Below, one piece after another: positions 1 through 8,438 of a stretch of 64,000 nt of DNA. Numbering within the stretch: the first letter of the stretch is position 1; every line of letters starts with the position of its first letter. A model generated the notes under the pieces. The model was not told the DNA's origin. It made no database searches and worked only from the letters and a program-made list of their open reading frames with translations. Origin of the DNA: Acidobacteriota bacterium (lineage in GTDB: Bacteria > Acidobacteriota > Blastocatellia > Pyrinomonadales > Pyrinomonadaceae); NCBI GenBank assembly GCA_019242475.1, contig JAFAVK010000086.1, positions 1-64,000 on the forward strand, in the 5' to 3' direction. The position numbers and the translations under genes are program-made.

Positions 1-2357
1 TTGATCTCGTCGCGCACGCGCGGCGTCTGCTCGTCGGCGACGCCGAACAGCAGCGCCCTCAGGAACGGTCGCTCCGGCTTCTCAAGGCAGTGGCGGAGCA
101 CGCCCGCGCTCGGCGTGTAGGAGACCTCGCGCCGCTCGACGACGTACGACTCGCCGTCGTGCAGCGCGTGGAAGGGCACGTAGTGGAGCGCGCGGTGCGG
201 CACGACGACGAGCCGGCGTTTGCCCAGTCGCGGCTCGACCCGGCGCAGCAGCAGGTCGTAGAGCGTGCCGAGGTGCCGGCGCGCGCGCTCCGTGAGCGGC
301 GCGAGGTGCTCGCGCATCCGCGCCGAGCCGTAGCGGAGGCTCCCGAGCTGAAAGCGGAACTGCCCGAGCGCCTCGTTCACCTCGCGCTCGTGCGCGAGCT
401 GGCGCACCACCTCGACCGACTCGTCCGTGACGACGAAGGCGAGCAGCTCGCCGTCGAGGCTCGTGTACTCGACGAGCGCGGTCTCCTTGCCGAGCGCCCT
501 TTGCAGCGCCGCCGCGTCGAACGGCTCGGCGCGCACCAGCTCCCCGCCGCCGCGCTGCTGGAGCTGGCGCATGATTTCGAGGGCGCGCGTCTCGCGCTCG
601 CGCACGGCGTCGTGGAGCGCCTGCATCGCGGCCGCGCCGCGCGCGGCGTCCGCCTCCTCGGGGCGGTTGATGCGGCTGTAGAACCAGTTCAGCTCTTCGC
701 GCAAACGTCCGAGCTGTTCGAGCAGCCCGGCCTCGAACTCGTCACGGGGCCGCGGGCGCACGGCGAGCGAGCCGCTCAGCATCTCGACCAGCGCGCGCGA
801 GCGCGCGCGCTCCGTGTAACAGAGCGCCTCGGTGACGCGCGTCTTGCCGGAGTCCGTGAGGCAGAGCCGCACCAGCTCGTCGTAGGGAGCCAGCTTGTCC
901 GCGACGAAGGCCGTGCGGAACTCCTCGGCCGGCAGCGGCGCGCGCAGGTCTTCGATGAGCGCCACGGCGCGGCGGAAGGAGTCTTCGGCCTTCGCGGTCT
1001 CGCCGCGGGCCGCGGCCAGCAGGCCCAGGCTCGTGTGGCAGCGCTCGGCGATCTGCGGGAGCGCCTGCTGCTCCGCCTCCCTGAGCGTCGTGTCGAGCAG
1101 AATCTGCGCGAGCCGCTCCTGACCCTGCGCGCGCGCGGCCTCGCCGCGCATCCAGCGCGCCAGAAGCATCCGGCGCCGCGCGCCCGCGCGCGCCAGCGGC
1201 GCTTCGGCCTGCGCGGCCAGCACGGCGGTCGCGGCGTGGTCGTCCTCCGAGAGGTGGAGCTGCGCCTCGGCCAGCGTGACGTAAGCCTCGCCGACCAGGT
1301 TGCCCTCGGCCGCGTAGAGCGTGCGCGCGCGCGCGAGCAGTTCGTGGGCCGCCGCGACGTCGCCGTCGATGACCGCGGCCCGGCCCGCCTGCGCCAGCGC
1401 CCGCGCCTGTTCGGCGCGCATGCCGAGTTCCTCGAAGGTCGGGATGACGCGCTGGTAGACGGCGCGCGCCTCCGAGCCGAGGTTGAGTTCGAGGTAGGCG
1501 TCGGCCAGCTCCAACTCGGCGACCGCCGACTGGTGCGGCATCCCCATCGTGGCGTAGCGGCGGCGCGAGCGCTCGAACAGGTCGAGCGCCTCGCGGTAGC
1601 GCCCCCGGAAGAGCGCGAGGTTCCCCATGCTGGCCTCGATGTCGGCCTGCGCGACGGCGAGCCCCGCCCGCCCGGCGTGCTCGTACGCCTGCCGGTAGAG
1701 GCTCTCGGCCGCGCGGAAGTCGTGCCTGAAGGTGTAGTTGGTGGCGAGGGAGTTCTCGACCAGCGTGATCTGCTTCTGATCCCCGGCGGCGACGAAGCGC
1801 TCGCGCGCCGAGCGCAAAAACCCCTCGGCCTCGTGGTAGCGATCCCTCCGCCAGCAGAGGTTGCCGAGGTTCAGCTCGACCTTGCCGGCGGCGAGCGGGT
1901 CGCCGTGCCCGAGGAAAACGTCACGCGCGCGCAGGCCCGTCTCGATGGCCTCGTCGTAGCGGCCGAGCAGGGCGAGCGCGACGAGCTTGCTGACCTGCGT
2001 CGAGGCGGCCGTGTGCGGCTGGCAGAGGCTTTGGAAGCGCGACTCGGCCTCGTCGAGGCGGCGGACGGCCTCCTCCATCCGCCCGCCGACGAGCGCGGCG
2101 ATCCCCTGGCCCCAGTCGCGCAGCGCCGCGACCTCTTCCGAGTCTTCCGTCTCGGCGAGGACTTCGAGCGCGGCGGCGGCGGCGACGGCGCGCGGCGGGT
2201 CGCCGCTCCACGCTTCGAGGCACACGTCCTTGAGCGCGTGCGCCAGCGACGGGCAGGCCGGCGTCGCGTGCGCGGCGATGAGGATGCGACGCGCGCCGTC
2301 GTCCGCGGCCGAGACCAGGCGCGAGACCAGTTCTGCTCTGTCTATCCTCTCCGTCAA
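1..2357 (-). CDS. TPR-repeat protein with C-terminal CHAT domain, partial
   Basis: This large minus-strand frame is open from about 2357 to the left edge, so roughly 785 residues are visible and the C-terminus is missing. Most of the protein is Ala/Leu/Glu/Arg-rich helix pairs typical of tetratricopeptide repeats (for example HDFRAAESLYRQAYEH near 1680-1724). The last visible part reads VVPHRALHYVPFHALHDG and then YVVERREVSYTPSAG, which matches the start of the CHAT (caspase-like, HetF-associated) protease domain including the His region. The catalytic Cys would lie outside the window. No good ATG exists in frame. TTG at 2357 is preferred, but GTG codons at 2402-2405 inside a palindromic repeat are possible. 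It lies downstream of an ECF sigma/anti-sigma pair on the same strand. The strong plus-strand open frame opposite it is an antisense artefact. Confidence 0.8.
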   Translation of the reverse strand, partial: MTERIDRAELVSRLVSAADDGARRILIAAHATPACPSLAHALKDVCLEAWSGDPPRAVAAAAALEVLAETEDSEEVAALRDWGQGIAALVGGRMEEAVRRLDEAESRFQSLCQPHTAASTQVSKLVALALLGRYDEAIETGLRARDVFLGHGDPLAAGKVELNLGNLCWRRDRYHEAEGFLRSARERFVAAGDQKQITLVENSLATNYTFRHDFRAAESLYRQAYEHAGRAGLAVAQADIEASMGNLALFRGRYREALDLFERSRRRYATMGMPHQSAVAELELADAYLELNLGSEARAVYQRVIPTFEELGMRAEQARALAQAGRAAVIDGDVAAAHELLARARTLYAAEGNLVGEAYVTLAEAQLHLSEDDHAATAVLAAQAEAPLARAGARRRMLLARWMRGEAARAQGQERLAQILLDTTLREAEQQALPQIAERCHTSLGLLAAARGETAKAEDSFRRAVALIEDLRAPLPAEEFRTAFVADKLAPYDELVRLCLTDSGKTRVTEALCYTERARSRALVEMLSGSLAVRPRPRDEFEAGLLEQLGRLREELNWFYSRINRPEEADAARGAAAMQALHDAVRERETRALEIMRQLQQRGGGELVRAEPFDAAALQRALGKETALVEYTSLDGELLAFVVTDESVEVVRQLAHEREVNEALGQFRFQLGSLRYGSARMREHLAPLTERARRHLGTLYDLLLRRVEPRLGKRRLVVVPHRALHYVPFHALHDGESYVVERREVSYTPSAGVLRHCLEKPERPFLRALLFGVADEQTPRVRDEI

Positions 2358-2399
2358 CCTGTGATTGTTATCCGAGATGAAAGTGTTGGAAGTGGCATT

Positions 2400-2487
2400 C
2401 ACCACAGAGGCACAGAGGACACGGAGAATGCACAGAGAGTTGAATGTCTCTGTGCCCCCTCCGTGTACTCTGTGTCTCTGTGGTTAA
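2400..2487. repeat. Intergenic palindrome built of CACAGAGG words
   Basis: Two arms of about 38 nt made of tandem 8-nt words (CACAGAGG and variants) face each other as an imperfect inverted repeat between the CHAT/TPR gene and the anti-sigma-like gene. It is one of sixteen repeats of this general design in the window, and the same word family recurs at 31038-31111. Confidence 0.75.
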
Positions 2488-2508
2488 CTCTTGCCCGCCA
2501 CCCGCCCG

Positions 2509-3123
2509 CTAAGCCCTTAAACTCAACTCGGGAATCTCGACCTCCGCGCTGTCCATTCGCAGGCGGAGCGAGTAGGTGCCGTCGGGCGTCGGCGGCAGGA
2601 GCGTGAACTCGCACAGCTCGTTGAGAGTGGCGCGGGCGGCCGTCGCGCCGTCGGCGCCGACCAGCTCGACCTCGCCGCCCTTGCACGGCCCGAGCACCTG
2701 CCCCGAGACCGTCCAGCCCTCGCCGCCCGGCGCGAGTCGCAGGTCTACGTCGAGGTCGCCTGCGCTGAAGAGCATCTGCCGGGCGGGCGCGGCCTGACCC
2801 GAGCGGACGCCGAAGGCCGGCTGGAGGCTGCTGCTGTCGAAGGTGAGCGCGGCGACGAGGCGGCGCAGGAGACCCGGCTGCCCGTCTTGCACGCGGCGCG
2901 CGCGGAACATGCGGACGGCGGAGGCGACCAGCTCGGCCGGCGCGTCCTCGGAGGCGTCGGCGCGCATGAGCGCGGCGAGGTGCCCGAGCTGCGCGGCCTG
3001 CGCCGAACAGGTCTTGCAGTCGGCGAGGTGCGCGCGCTCTTCGGCCGCCTCTTCGGGAGAGAGGCGGCCTTCGGCCAAATCGGCCAGCCGTGTGAAGGGT
3101 ATGTGTCCTGGGGTCAGTCTCAT
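2509..3123 (-). CDS. Anti-sigma-factor-like zinc-finger protein
   Basis: A 204-residue protein whose N-terminus carries HLADCKTC (H-x3-C-x2-C), the putative zinc-finger (zf-HC2) motif of many anti-sigma factors. No obvious transmembrane helix is seen. The C-terminal ~90 residues (DLDVDLRLAPGGEGWTVSGQV onward) look like a small beta-sandwich. It follows the ECF sigma gene on the same strand by 82 nt, so it probably binds and inhibits that sigma factor; that is inference from motif and context. The ATG at 3123 is preferred because the zinc-finger alignment begins just after it. Some upstream codons are open but lie in the short gap after the sigma gene. Confidence 0.72.
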   Translation of the reverse strand: MRLTPGHIPFTRLADLAEGRLSPEEAAEERAHLADCKTCSAQAAQLGHLAALMRADASEDAPAELVASAVRMFRARRVQDGQPGLLRRLVAALTFDSSSLQPAFGVRSGQAAPARQMLFSAGDLDVDLRLAPGGEGWTVSGQVLGPCKGGEVELVGADGATAARATLNELCEFTLLPPTPDGTYSLRLRMDSAEVEIPELSLRA

Positions 3124-3205
3124 TTTACGCTCCGTCGGAGCGCCTGAAGCGCCCGCTCGACCCAACAGTGCGCGGGCGGGCGGGAAAAATACATCGGGCT
3201 GCTTT

Positions 3206-3793
3206 TTACGAAAATCCCTTCTTCTTCAGCGCGTCGAGCAGCTTCTTGAGGCAGCGGGCGCGGGTCGGGCCGATGCTGCCTTCGGAGGTGCCGAGCGCGG
3301 CGGCGATCTCGGAGTAGGGCGGCGGCTCGGCGGCGTAGAAGAGCATCTGGAGGAGCGCGCGGCAGCGTTCGCCCAGCTCGGCGAGCGCCGCGCGGACGAG
3401 GTGCTGCTCTTCGAGCCTCGTCAGCGCCTCGTCCGGCAAAAGCCCCTCGTCGGCGAGGTCGTACATCTCGTCCGCGCCTTCGCCCTCCTCGGAGGCGAAG
3501 GGCCGGAGCGACTTCGCTCGGCCGACCGTGCGCCAGGTCTTGCGCTTGGCCGTCGTCACCAGCCACGCCTGAAGTCGCGAGGGCTGCTCGATGGTCTCGA
3601 TGCTCTCTAAGAGGGTCGCGAACACGTCCTGGAAGATTTCGGCGGCCGCGTCCTCGTCGAGCCCCGCGCGCCGCGGGATGGCGTAGATGAGCCGCTGGTA
3701 GCGCAGCACGAGCGCCTCCCACGCGCCCTCGTCGCCGCGCCGGCACCCCGCCAGCAGTTGCTCGTCACTCTGCGCAGACGCCTCCGCAATCAT
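3206..3793 (-). CDS. ECF-type RNA polymerase sigma factor
   Basis: A 195-residue sigma-70 family protein. Region 2 spans about residues 20-90 (ALVLRYQRLIYAIPRRAGL, then FQDVFATLLESI and AWLVTTAKRKTWR). Region 4 is at about 135-190, with the helix-turn-helix SEIAAALGTSEGSIGPTRAR. Length and two-domain layout fit extracytoplasmic-function sigma factors. The ATG at 3793 begins one nucleotide after the pyruvate kinase stop (3795-3797), so the two are likely cotranscribed and translationally coupled. A zinc-finger anti-sigma-like gene and then a CHAT/TPR gene follow. Target promoters cannot be deduced. Confidence 0.9.
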   Translation of the reverse strand: MIAEASAQSDEQLLAGCRRGDEGAWEALVLRYQRLIYAIPRRAGLDEDAAAEIFQDVFATLLESIETIEQPSRLQAWLVTTAKRKTWRTVGRAKSLRPFASEEGEGADEMYDLADEGLLPDEALTRLEEQHLVRAALAELGERCRALLQMLFYAAEPPPYSEIAAALGTSEGSIGPTRARCLKKLLDALKKKGFS

Positions 3794-3794
3794 C

Positions 3795-5234
3795 TCAAAG
3801 CTTCCGGGGCAGGGGGCCGCCGATGGTGTAGAGCGTGACGGAGCTGGAGAGGCCGAGCCCCGAAAGGCGGCCGGCCATCAGCACGATGGTCTCCTTCGGC
3901 TGCGCGATGCCGTTCTCGACGAGGGTGCGCTCGCAGATTTTGAGCATCTCCTCGGTGTTGTCGCAGGGCGCGTGGAGGTGCGTCTCGATGCCCCAGACGA
4001 GCGACAGCTCGCAGGCGACGCCGCGCTCGGGCGTGAGCGCGACGATGCGCTGCTCGGGCCTCAAGGAAGAGAGGCGGCGGGCCATCAGTCCGGAGGCGGT
4101 GATGACGGCGACGGTGCGCGCGTCGATCTCCTCGGCGGCGAAGGCCGCGGCCTCGCAGAGCGCGCGGCTGACGCGGCCGGACTGGCGGCCGGCGAAGCGC
4201 GTCATGAGGTCGGCCGCGGGCGGGCGGCCCGTCTCGGCCGAGTCGATGATGCGCGCCATCGTCGCCACCGCGAGGACGGGGTATTTGCCCGAGGCCGTCT
4301 CGGCCGAGAGCATCACGGCGTCGGTGCCGTCCCAGACGGCGTTCGCCACGTCGGACGCCTCGGCGCGCGTCGGGCGCGGCTCCGAGATCATCGACTGGAG
4401 CATCTGCGTCGCCGTGATGACGACCTTCTCCTTCTTGTTCGCCGCCTCGATGATGCGCTTCTGGTAGACGGGGACGAGCTCGACGCTCGTCTCGACGCCC
4501 AAGTCCCCGCGCGCGACCATCAGGCCGTCGGCCGCGTCCACGATCTCTTCGAGGTGGTCGATGGCCTCCGACTTCTCGATCTTGGCGACGAGGGGCTGTT
4601 TGCCGCCCGCGGCCTTGATGAGCGCCTTCGCCTCGTGGCAGTCCTCGGCGCGGCGGACGAAGGAGAGTGCGATGTAGTCGGCGCCCTCGCGCACGGCGAA
4701 CTGGAGGTCGCGGCGGTCTTTGTCCGTCAGCGAGGGGATGGGGAGCGAGGCGCCGGGCAGGTTGATGCCCTTGCGCTCGGAGAGCGTGCCGCCGTTGATG
4801 ACGCGCGTCACGACGTCCGTCTCGGTCGTCGATTCGACGGTCAGCTCAATCGCGCCGTCGTCGAGCAGGATGCGCGCGCCGGGCTTCACGTCGCGCGCGA
4901 GCCCCGCGTAGTTGGTCGAGACCTCGCGCGCGTCGCCGACGACCGAGCGCGTGGTGAGCGTGAAGACGGCGTTCGTCTCAAGCTGGACGGGCCGCCCGTC
5001 CTTGAGCATGCCCGTCCGAATCTTCGGCCCCGAAAGGTCTAGGAGCACCGAGAGCGGCCGCTTCAAACGCTCGGCCGCGGCGCGCGCGCGCGCGATGGTC
5101 TCGGCGTGCTCCTCCTGCGAGCCGTGCGACATGTTGATGCGCACGGCGTTGGCGCCAGCCGCCAAAAGCGACTCCAGCACCGCCGGCTCGCGCGAAGCCG
5201 GCCCGAGCGTGGCAAGTATCTTGGCTCTCCTCAA
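3795..5234 (-). CDS. pyk: Pyruvate kinase
   Basis: A 479-residue cytosolic enzyme that converts phosphoenolpyruvate and ADP to pyruvate and ATP, the last step of glycolysis. The N-terminus RRAKILATLGPASRE, the substrate/metal region INMSHGS, VAKIEKSEAI with the catalytic Lys, MVARGDLGVE, TATQMLQSM and SDVANAVWDGTDAVMLSAET are all pyruvate kinase signatures. The allosteric C-terminal domain is present and the length is normal. The start ATG at 5234 precedes the conserved N-terminus directly. It is first in a minus-strand run with the ECF sigma and anti-sigma genes. Confidence 0.97.
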   Translation of the reverse strand: MRRAKILATLGPASREPAVLESLLAAGANAVRINMSHGSQEEHAETIARARAAAERLKRPLSVLLDLSGPKIRTGMLKDGRPVQLETNAVFTLTTRSVVGDAREVSTNYAGLARDVKPGARILLDDGAIELTVESTTETDVVTRVINGGTLSERKGINLPGASLPIPSLTDKDRRDLQFAVREGADYIALSFVRRAEDCHEAKALIKAAGGKQPLVAKIEKSEAIDHLEEIVDAADGLMVARGDLGVETSVELVPVYQKRIIEAANKKEKVVITATQMLQSMISEPRPTRAEASDVANAVWDGTDAVMLSAETASGKYPVLAVATMARIIDSAETGRPPAADLMTRFAGRQSGRVSRALCEAAAFAAEEIDARTVAVITASGLMARRLSSLRPEQRIVALTPERGVACELSLVWGIETHLHAPCDNTEEMLKICERTLVENGIAQPKETIVLMAGRLSGLGLSSSVTLYTIGGPLPRKL

Positions 5235-5320
5235 CTTGAAAACCCCTCTGCAATTTTTATCGGTATGCGTCGGTTGTAAACCCGCGGGCGCGGAAAGGCA
5301 AGTAGGGAGGAAGCAGTAGA

Positions 5321-5380
5321 CAGTTTTCAGTTTTCAATCTTCAGCCCACACCGCTTACTGAAAACGAAAACTGAAAACTG
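5321..5380. repeat. Intergenic palindrome built of GAAAACT words
   Basis: Arms CAGTTTTCAGTTTTCA (5321-5336) and the complementary heptamer tandem ending at 5380 form an inverted repeat that abuts the stop codon of the TlpA-like gene (5382-5384). The period is 7 nt. Confidence 0.75.
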
Positions 5381-5381
5381 T

Positions 5382-6026
5382 TCAGTCCGCCTTCTCGGCG
5401 AGCGCGTCGTTGACGGCGGCTTCGAGTTCGCTGGCGACCTGGGAGTCGTAGCCGACGAAGTGGCGGACGAGGCGGCCGCGCCGGTCGAGGACGAAGGTCT
5501 GCGGGATGGAGTCGTCGTCGGCGAGGAAGAGGGACGCGGTCTCTTCGTCGGGGGCGGCGAGCTGGTACTGGATGCCGTAGAGTTTGACGAAGTCGGGGAT
5601 TTTGGGCTGGTCTTCCGCGCCGCCGACGTTGAGGCCGATGACCTTGAGGCCCTTCGGCCCGTACTGCTTCTGGAGGCGGACGAGGTGCGGAATCTCGTCG
5701 CGGCAGGGCGGGCAGTAGGTGGCCCAGAAGTCGAGCACGACGACCTGCCCGCGCAGGTCTTCGAGCCGCACGCGCCGCCCGTCCGGTTGCGTCCAGGCGC
5801 CCGCGGGGGCCGCGCCCCCCGCGTTGTCGTGCGAGGCGGAGACGGGCGGCATCGGCAGGTTCGTGCGCGGCGCTTGCGGGGTCGCGGCCTTGAGCCGCGC
5901 CTCCTCGGCGCGCTTCTTCGACGCGCCGTCGTTCTCGCACGAGGCCGCGAGCGCGACGAGCGCGAAGACGGCGAACGCCGCCGCCAGTCGCCGCGCCTGT
6001 GACTTGAGGGGGACTCTCGGAAGCAT
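5382..6026 (-). CDS. TlpA/ResA-like lipoprotein thioredoxin
   Basis: A 214-residue protein with an N-terminal hydrophobic segment (AAAFAVFALVALAAS) followed by Cys30, a near-lipobox, so it is probably a membrane-anchored lipoprotein facing the periplasm. A linker of about 45 residues precedes the thioredoxin fold. The redox motif WATYCPPC (Cys105, Cys108), LKVIGLNVGG and the cis-Pro loop SIPQTFVLD are typical of the TlpA/ResA/AhpC-TSA group, which reduces disulfides in envelope proteins such as apocytochromes. No cytochrome biogenesis genes lie nearby, so the partner is unknown. ATG at 6026 gives a normal signal sequence. Confidence 0.9.
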   Translation of the reverse strand: MLPRVPLKSQARRLAAAFAVFALVALAASCENDGASKKRAEEARLKAATPQAPRTNLPMPPVSASHDNAGGAAPAGAWTQPDGRRVRLEDLRGQVVVLDFWATYCPPCRDEIPHLVRLQKQYGPKGLKVIGLNVGGAEDQPKIPDFVKLYGIQYQLAAPDEETASLFLADDDSIPQTFVLDRRGRLVRHFVGYDSQVASELEAAVNDALAEKAD

Positions 6027-6120
6027 GGCGTTAAAGAACTCCTCCGGGCGCCATTCTACACGAACGCCCGGGACGGCGGCACGCGCCGTCGTCGTTCCCT
6101 GAGGATGAAAATGGCAGGGA

Positions 6121-6321
6121 CTAAACCCTGTCGGATTCTTCTTCGGGACTGGTCGTGCCCGGCGGCGAGTCTTCGGGCTGGGGCGGCGCCTCTTCGGCGG
6201 GGACGGCGTACTCTTCGTTGGCCCAGGCGCCGAAGTCGATGAGCTTGCAGCGCTCGGAGCAGAAGGGGCGGTAAGGGTTGCCCTCGTAGGTCGTGGGGCG
6301 GTGGCAGATGGGACACTTCAT
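6121..6321 (-). CDS. yacG: DNA gyrase inhibitor YacG-like zinc protein
   Basis: A 66-residue protein with the four-Cys zinc motif of YacG: CPIC (Cys3, Cys6) and CSERC (Cys21, Cys25), followed by LIDFGAWANEEY, the most conserved stretch of the family. The C-terminal ~25 residues are acidic, Pro/Glu-rich and probably disordered, as in other YacG proteins. In Escherichia coli YacG binds GyrB and blocks DNA binding; the role here is inferred by family. Usual partner genes coaE and zapD are not adjacent. Confidence 0.9.
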   Translation of the reverse strand: MKCPICHRPTTYEGNPYRPFCSERCKLIDFGAWANEEYAVPAEEAPPQPEDSPPGTTSPEEESDRV

Positions 6322-6322
6322 A

Positions 6323-6410
6323 GAGACGTAAACCGTTAACCGTCAACCGTGAACAGTGCGGCCGGGGCGACGGCCGTTGTTAACGATTGGCGTTTGACGA
6401 TTCACGTCTC
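6323..6410. repeat. Intergenic palindrome built of AACCGTT words
   Basis: The left arm 6323-6354 (GAGACGT followed by tandem AACCGTN heptamers) pairs with 6379-6410 in inverted orientation. The mismatches are mostly transitions that would leave G-U pairs in RNA. It fills the gap between yacG and the Crp/Fnr gene almost exactly. Confidence 0.7.
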
Positions 6411-6411
6411 G

Positions 6412-7122
6412 TCAGACGATGGCCGGCGCCGCGGGCGTCTTGATTAAGATTTTTCTGTCTACGAAGTCGATGATACCGGCGCGCTTGAGCGCGTTCAAGC
6501 GGACGGTGACGCTCTCGCGGGTGGAGCCGACGATGGAGGCGATCTCGCGGTGCGGGAGCGGCAGGTCGATGAGCATGCCCTCGGCCTCGGGGCGGCCGTA
6601 GCGCTCGCAGAGGTCTGCGAGGAGCTTGTCGAGGCGCGCCGGGATGGCGTCTAAGGCGAAGTCGGCGACGCGCCGCTCGGCCCGAGATAGTCGTTGACCA
6701 ACCATGCGGAAGGTGTAATCATAAAGCTCGCGGCTCGCCGCCATCCCCTCCCTGTAAACCCCCGCGGGAATTCTGAGCAGGCGCGCCTGCTCGTAGGCGA
6801 CGGCGCACTTCTCGCGCACCCCCGCCGAGTAGAGCGACGACTCGCCGAAGAGCGCCCCCGCCCCCACGATGTCGATGACGGCCTCGCGCGCCGTCACGTC
6901 GTCGATGAGACAGATTTTGGCCCGGCCGCGCGCGATGCAGTAGAGCGCGTCGGCCGTGTCGCCGGTGCGGTAGATGAATCGGCGGCGGCGGTAGTCCACG
7001 GCCTCCGAGCCTTCGGCCAGGAGCGCGAGCGTCTCTTCCGAGAGGCAAGAGCCGATCTCGGAGTAGCGCAGGATTTCGGCACGCTCGGCCGCGGAAAGGT
7101 CGCTGGCGCGTCGGTGTGACAT
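6412..7122 (-). CDS. Crp/Fnr-family transcription regulator
   Basis: A 236-residue regulator with an N-terminal cyclic-nucleotide-binding fold at about residues 25-140 (RRRRFIYRTGDTADALYCI, ALFGESSLY) and a C-terminal winged helix. The recognition helix-turn-helix is at 191-217 (HREIASIVGSTRESVTVRLN). The phosphate-binding cassette lacks the R-S/T pair of true cAMP receptors, and no Fnr-type Cys cluster is present, so the effector is unknown. It is divergent from the receiver-GGDEF gene across a 293-nt gap and may control itself or that neighbour. Confidence 0.92.
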   Translation of the reverse strand: MSHRRASDLSAAERAEILRYSEIGSCLSEETLALLAEGSEAVDYRRRRFIYRTGDTADALYCIARGRAKICLIDDVTAREAVIDIVGAGALFGESSLYSAGVREKCAVAYEQARLLRIPAGVYREGMAASRELYDYTFRMVGQRLSRAERRVADFALDAIPARLDKLLADLCERYGRPEAEGMLIDLPLPHREIASIVGSTRESVTVRLNALKRAGIIDFVDRKILIKTPAAPAIV

Positions 7123-7415
7123 GAAGGGGGAACCTCTTTTAGGGGGTCGGGAATTCGAAGAGCCTGTGTGTGCGCGGCTCCCGCAGTCACGCGCAGTCTG
7201 CGACCGGAGGCGGGGCGAAACCCCGGAAACCTGCTTGACCGTAGTGGGAGTAAAGCGGACGCGGGTGCCGCAAATGCTGCGAGGTAAAGCTAAATTTTAA
7301 CCCGTTATTCGATGAGGAAAAGTTAACCGACGTAACAAACTCAGGTAACTATCCCTTGAATTAGCGGGCACAATAGCACGAAGACCCGGGGGGCGCAAGG
7401 ACTGTTTTTTAATTT
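7123..7415. other. 293-nt divergent intergenic region with GC hairpin
   Basis: The gap lies between the Crp/Fnr gene (minus) and the receiver-GGDEF gene (plus). It holds a compact hairpin CGGGGCGAAACCCCG at 7211-7225 and an AT-richer tail before 7416. I found no ORF with a ribosome binding site, no tRNA and no riboswitch consensus I could match. It probably contains both promoters and a 5' leader of the GGDEF gene. Confidence 0.4.
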
Positions 7416-8339
7416 ATGACCACCAAGCTCAACGTGCTCGTCGTGGACGACGAGCCCGACAAGCGGCTGCTGCTGGCCTTCGCGTTGGAGAACGAGGGCT
7501 ACGAGGTGCACACGGCCGTGGACGGCGTCGCCGGCCTCGCGGCCGTCGAACTCTACCAGCCCGACCTCATCGTCACCGACGTGATGATGCCGCGCATGGA
7601 TGGCTACGAGATGATCCGCCGCGTGCGCGCCAACCCGCAGACCAAGTTCATCCCCGTCATCATCCAGTCGGCCGCGCGCATCGAGGGGCGCGACGTGCGG
7701 CTCGGCTCGGAGCTGGGCGCGCTCGGGTATTTGACCGACCCGACCGACCTCGACCTGCTGCGGGCGCGTGCGCGGACGCTGCTTGAGCTGAAGCAGTACC
7801 TCGACTCGTGCCAGGAGGCCGCGTTCACGGATCACCTGACGGGGCTCGCCAACCGCCGCCGCTTCGAGCGCCAGCTTGAGCGCGAGGTGGCGCGCACCGA
7901 GCGCTACAGCCGCCCCTTCTGCCTCCTGCTCGTGGACATCGACAACTTCAAGGACGTGAACGACACCCGCGGGCACGACGCGGGCGACGAGACGCTCCGC
8001 CGCGTGGCGAACGCCATCCAGTCGGGCACGCGCGGCATCGACACCGGCGCGCGCATCGGCGGCGACGAGTTCGCCGTCATCCTCCCCGAGACCGACCTCG
8101 CCCGCGGCCTCGAAGTGGCCGAGCGCCTGCGCGCAGAAATCGCCGCGCTCGACTCAGGCCCCGCGGGGCGCATCACCGCGAGCCTCGGCGTGGCCGAGCT
8201 GCCCGCCTGCGCGCGCACGGGCGACGAGCTGCGCGCCGCGGCCGACGCCGCGCTCTACGAGGCCAAGCGCGGCGGCCGCGACCGCGCCGCCCCTGCCCCC
8301 GTCTCGGAGAACCCCGCGCCGGCACTGGGCGTATCATAG
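7416..8339 (+). CDS. Receiver-GGDEF diguanylate cyclase
   Basis: A 307-residue two-domain protein. The receiver at about residues 5-125 has the acidic pair Asp11-Asp12 and phospho-acceptor Asp55 (DLIVTDVMMPRMDG). The conserved Lys of the usual YLTKP motif is replaced: GYLTDP has Asp108 at that place. The GGDEF domain at about 135-295 has DHLTGLANRRRFE and an intact RIGGDEF (215-219), so it should make cyclic di-GMP from two GTP. Arg206-x-x-Asp209 sits five residues before GGDEF, the product-inhibition I-site. A PilZ protein, a possible effector, is encoded at 17574. Confidence 0.93.
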   Translation: MTTKLNVLVVDDEPDKRLLLAFALENEGYEVHTAVDGVAGLAAVELYQPDLIVTDVMMPRMDGYEMIRRVRANPQTKFIPVIIQSAARIEGRDVRLGSELGALGYLTDPTDLDLLRARARTLLELKQYLDSCQEAAFTDHLTGLANRRRFERQLEREVARTERYSRPFCLLLVDIDNFKDVNDTRGHDAGDETLRRVANAIQSGTRGIDTGARIGGDEFAVILPETDLARGLEVAERLRAEIAALDSGPAGRITASLGVAELPACARTGDELRAAADAALYEAKRGGRDRAAPAPVSENPAPALGVS

Positions 8340-8340
8340 G

Positions 8341-8423
8341 GAATGATGAATGACGAGTGGTTAATGATGAATATGACGCTACTTGAATTCTCTTAACTCA
8401 TCACTCATCATTCATCGTTCATT
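8341..8423. repeat. Intergenic palindrome built of GATGAAT words
   Basis: Tandem heptamers GATGAAT/GATGAGT downstream of the GGDEF gene (8342-8364) face their complement at 8393-8423. The same family recurs at 18028-18097. Confidence 0.75.
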
Positions 8424-8438
8424 ATTTCAGGAGTAATT

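Noticed and set aside
90..2606. 838-codon plus-strand open frame opposite the CHAT/TPR gene
   Set aside because: Arg/Glu/Ala-rich antisense translation of a GC3-biased gene; the minus strand shows clear TPR and CHAT sequence.
7123..7415. Cyclic-di-GMP (GEMM) or cobalamin riboswitch before the GGDEF gene
   Set aside because: The region lacks the GEMM and B12-box consensus words that I can recognise.
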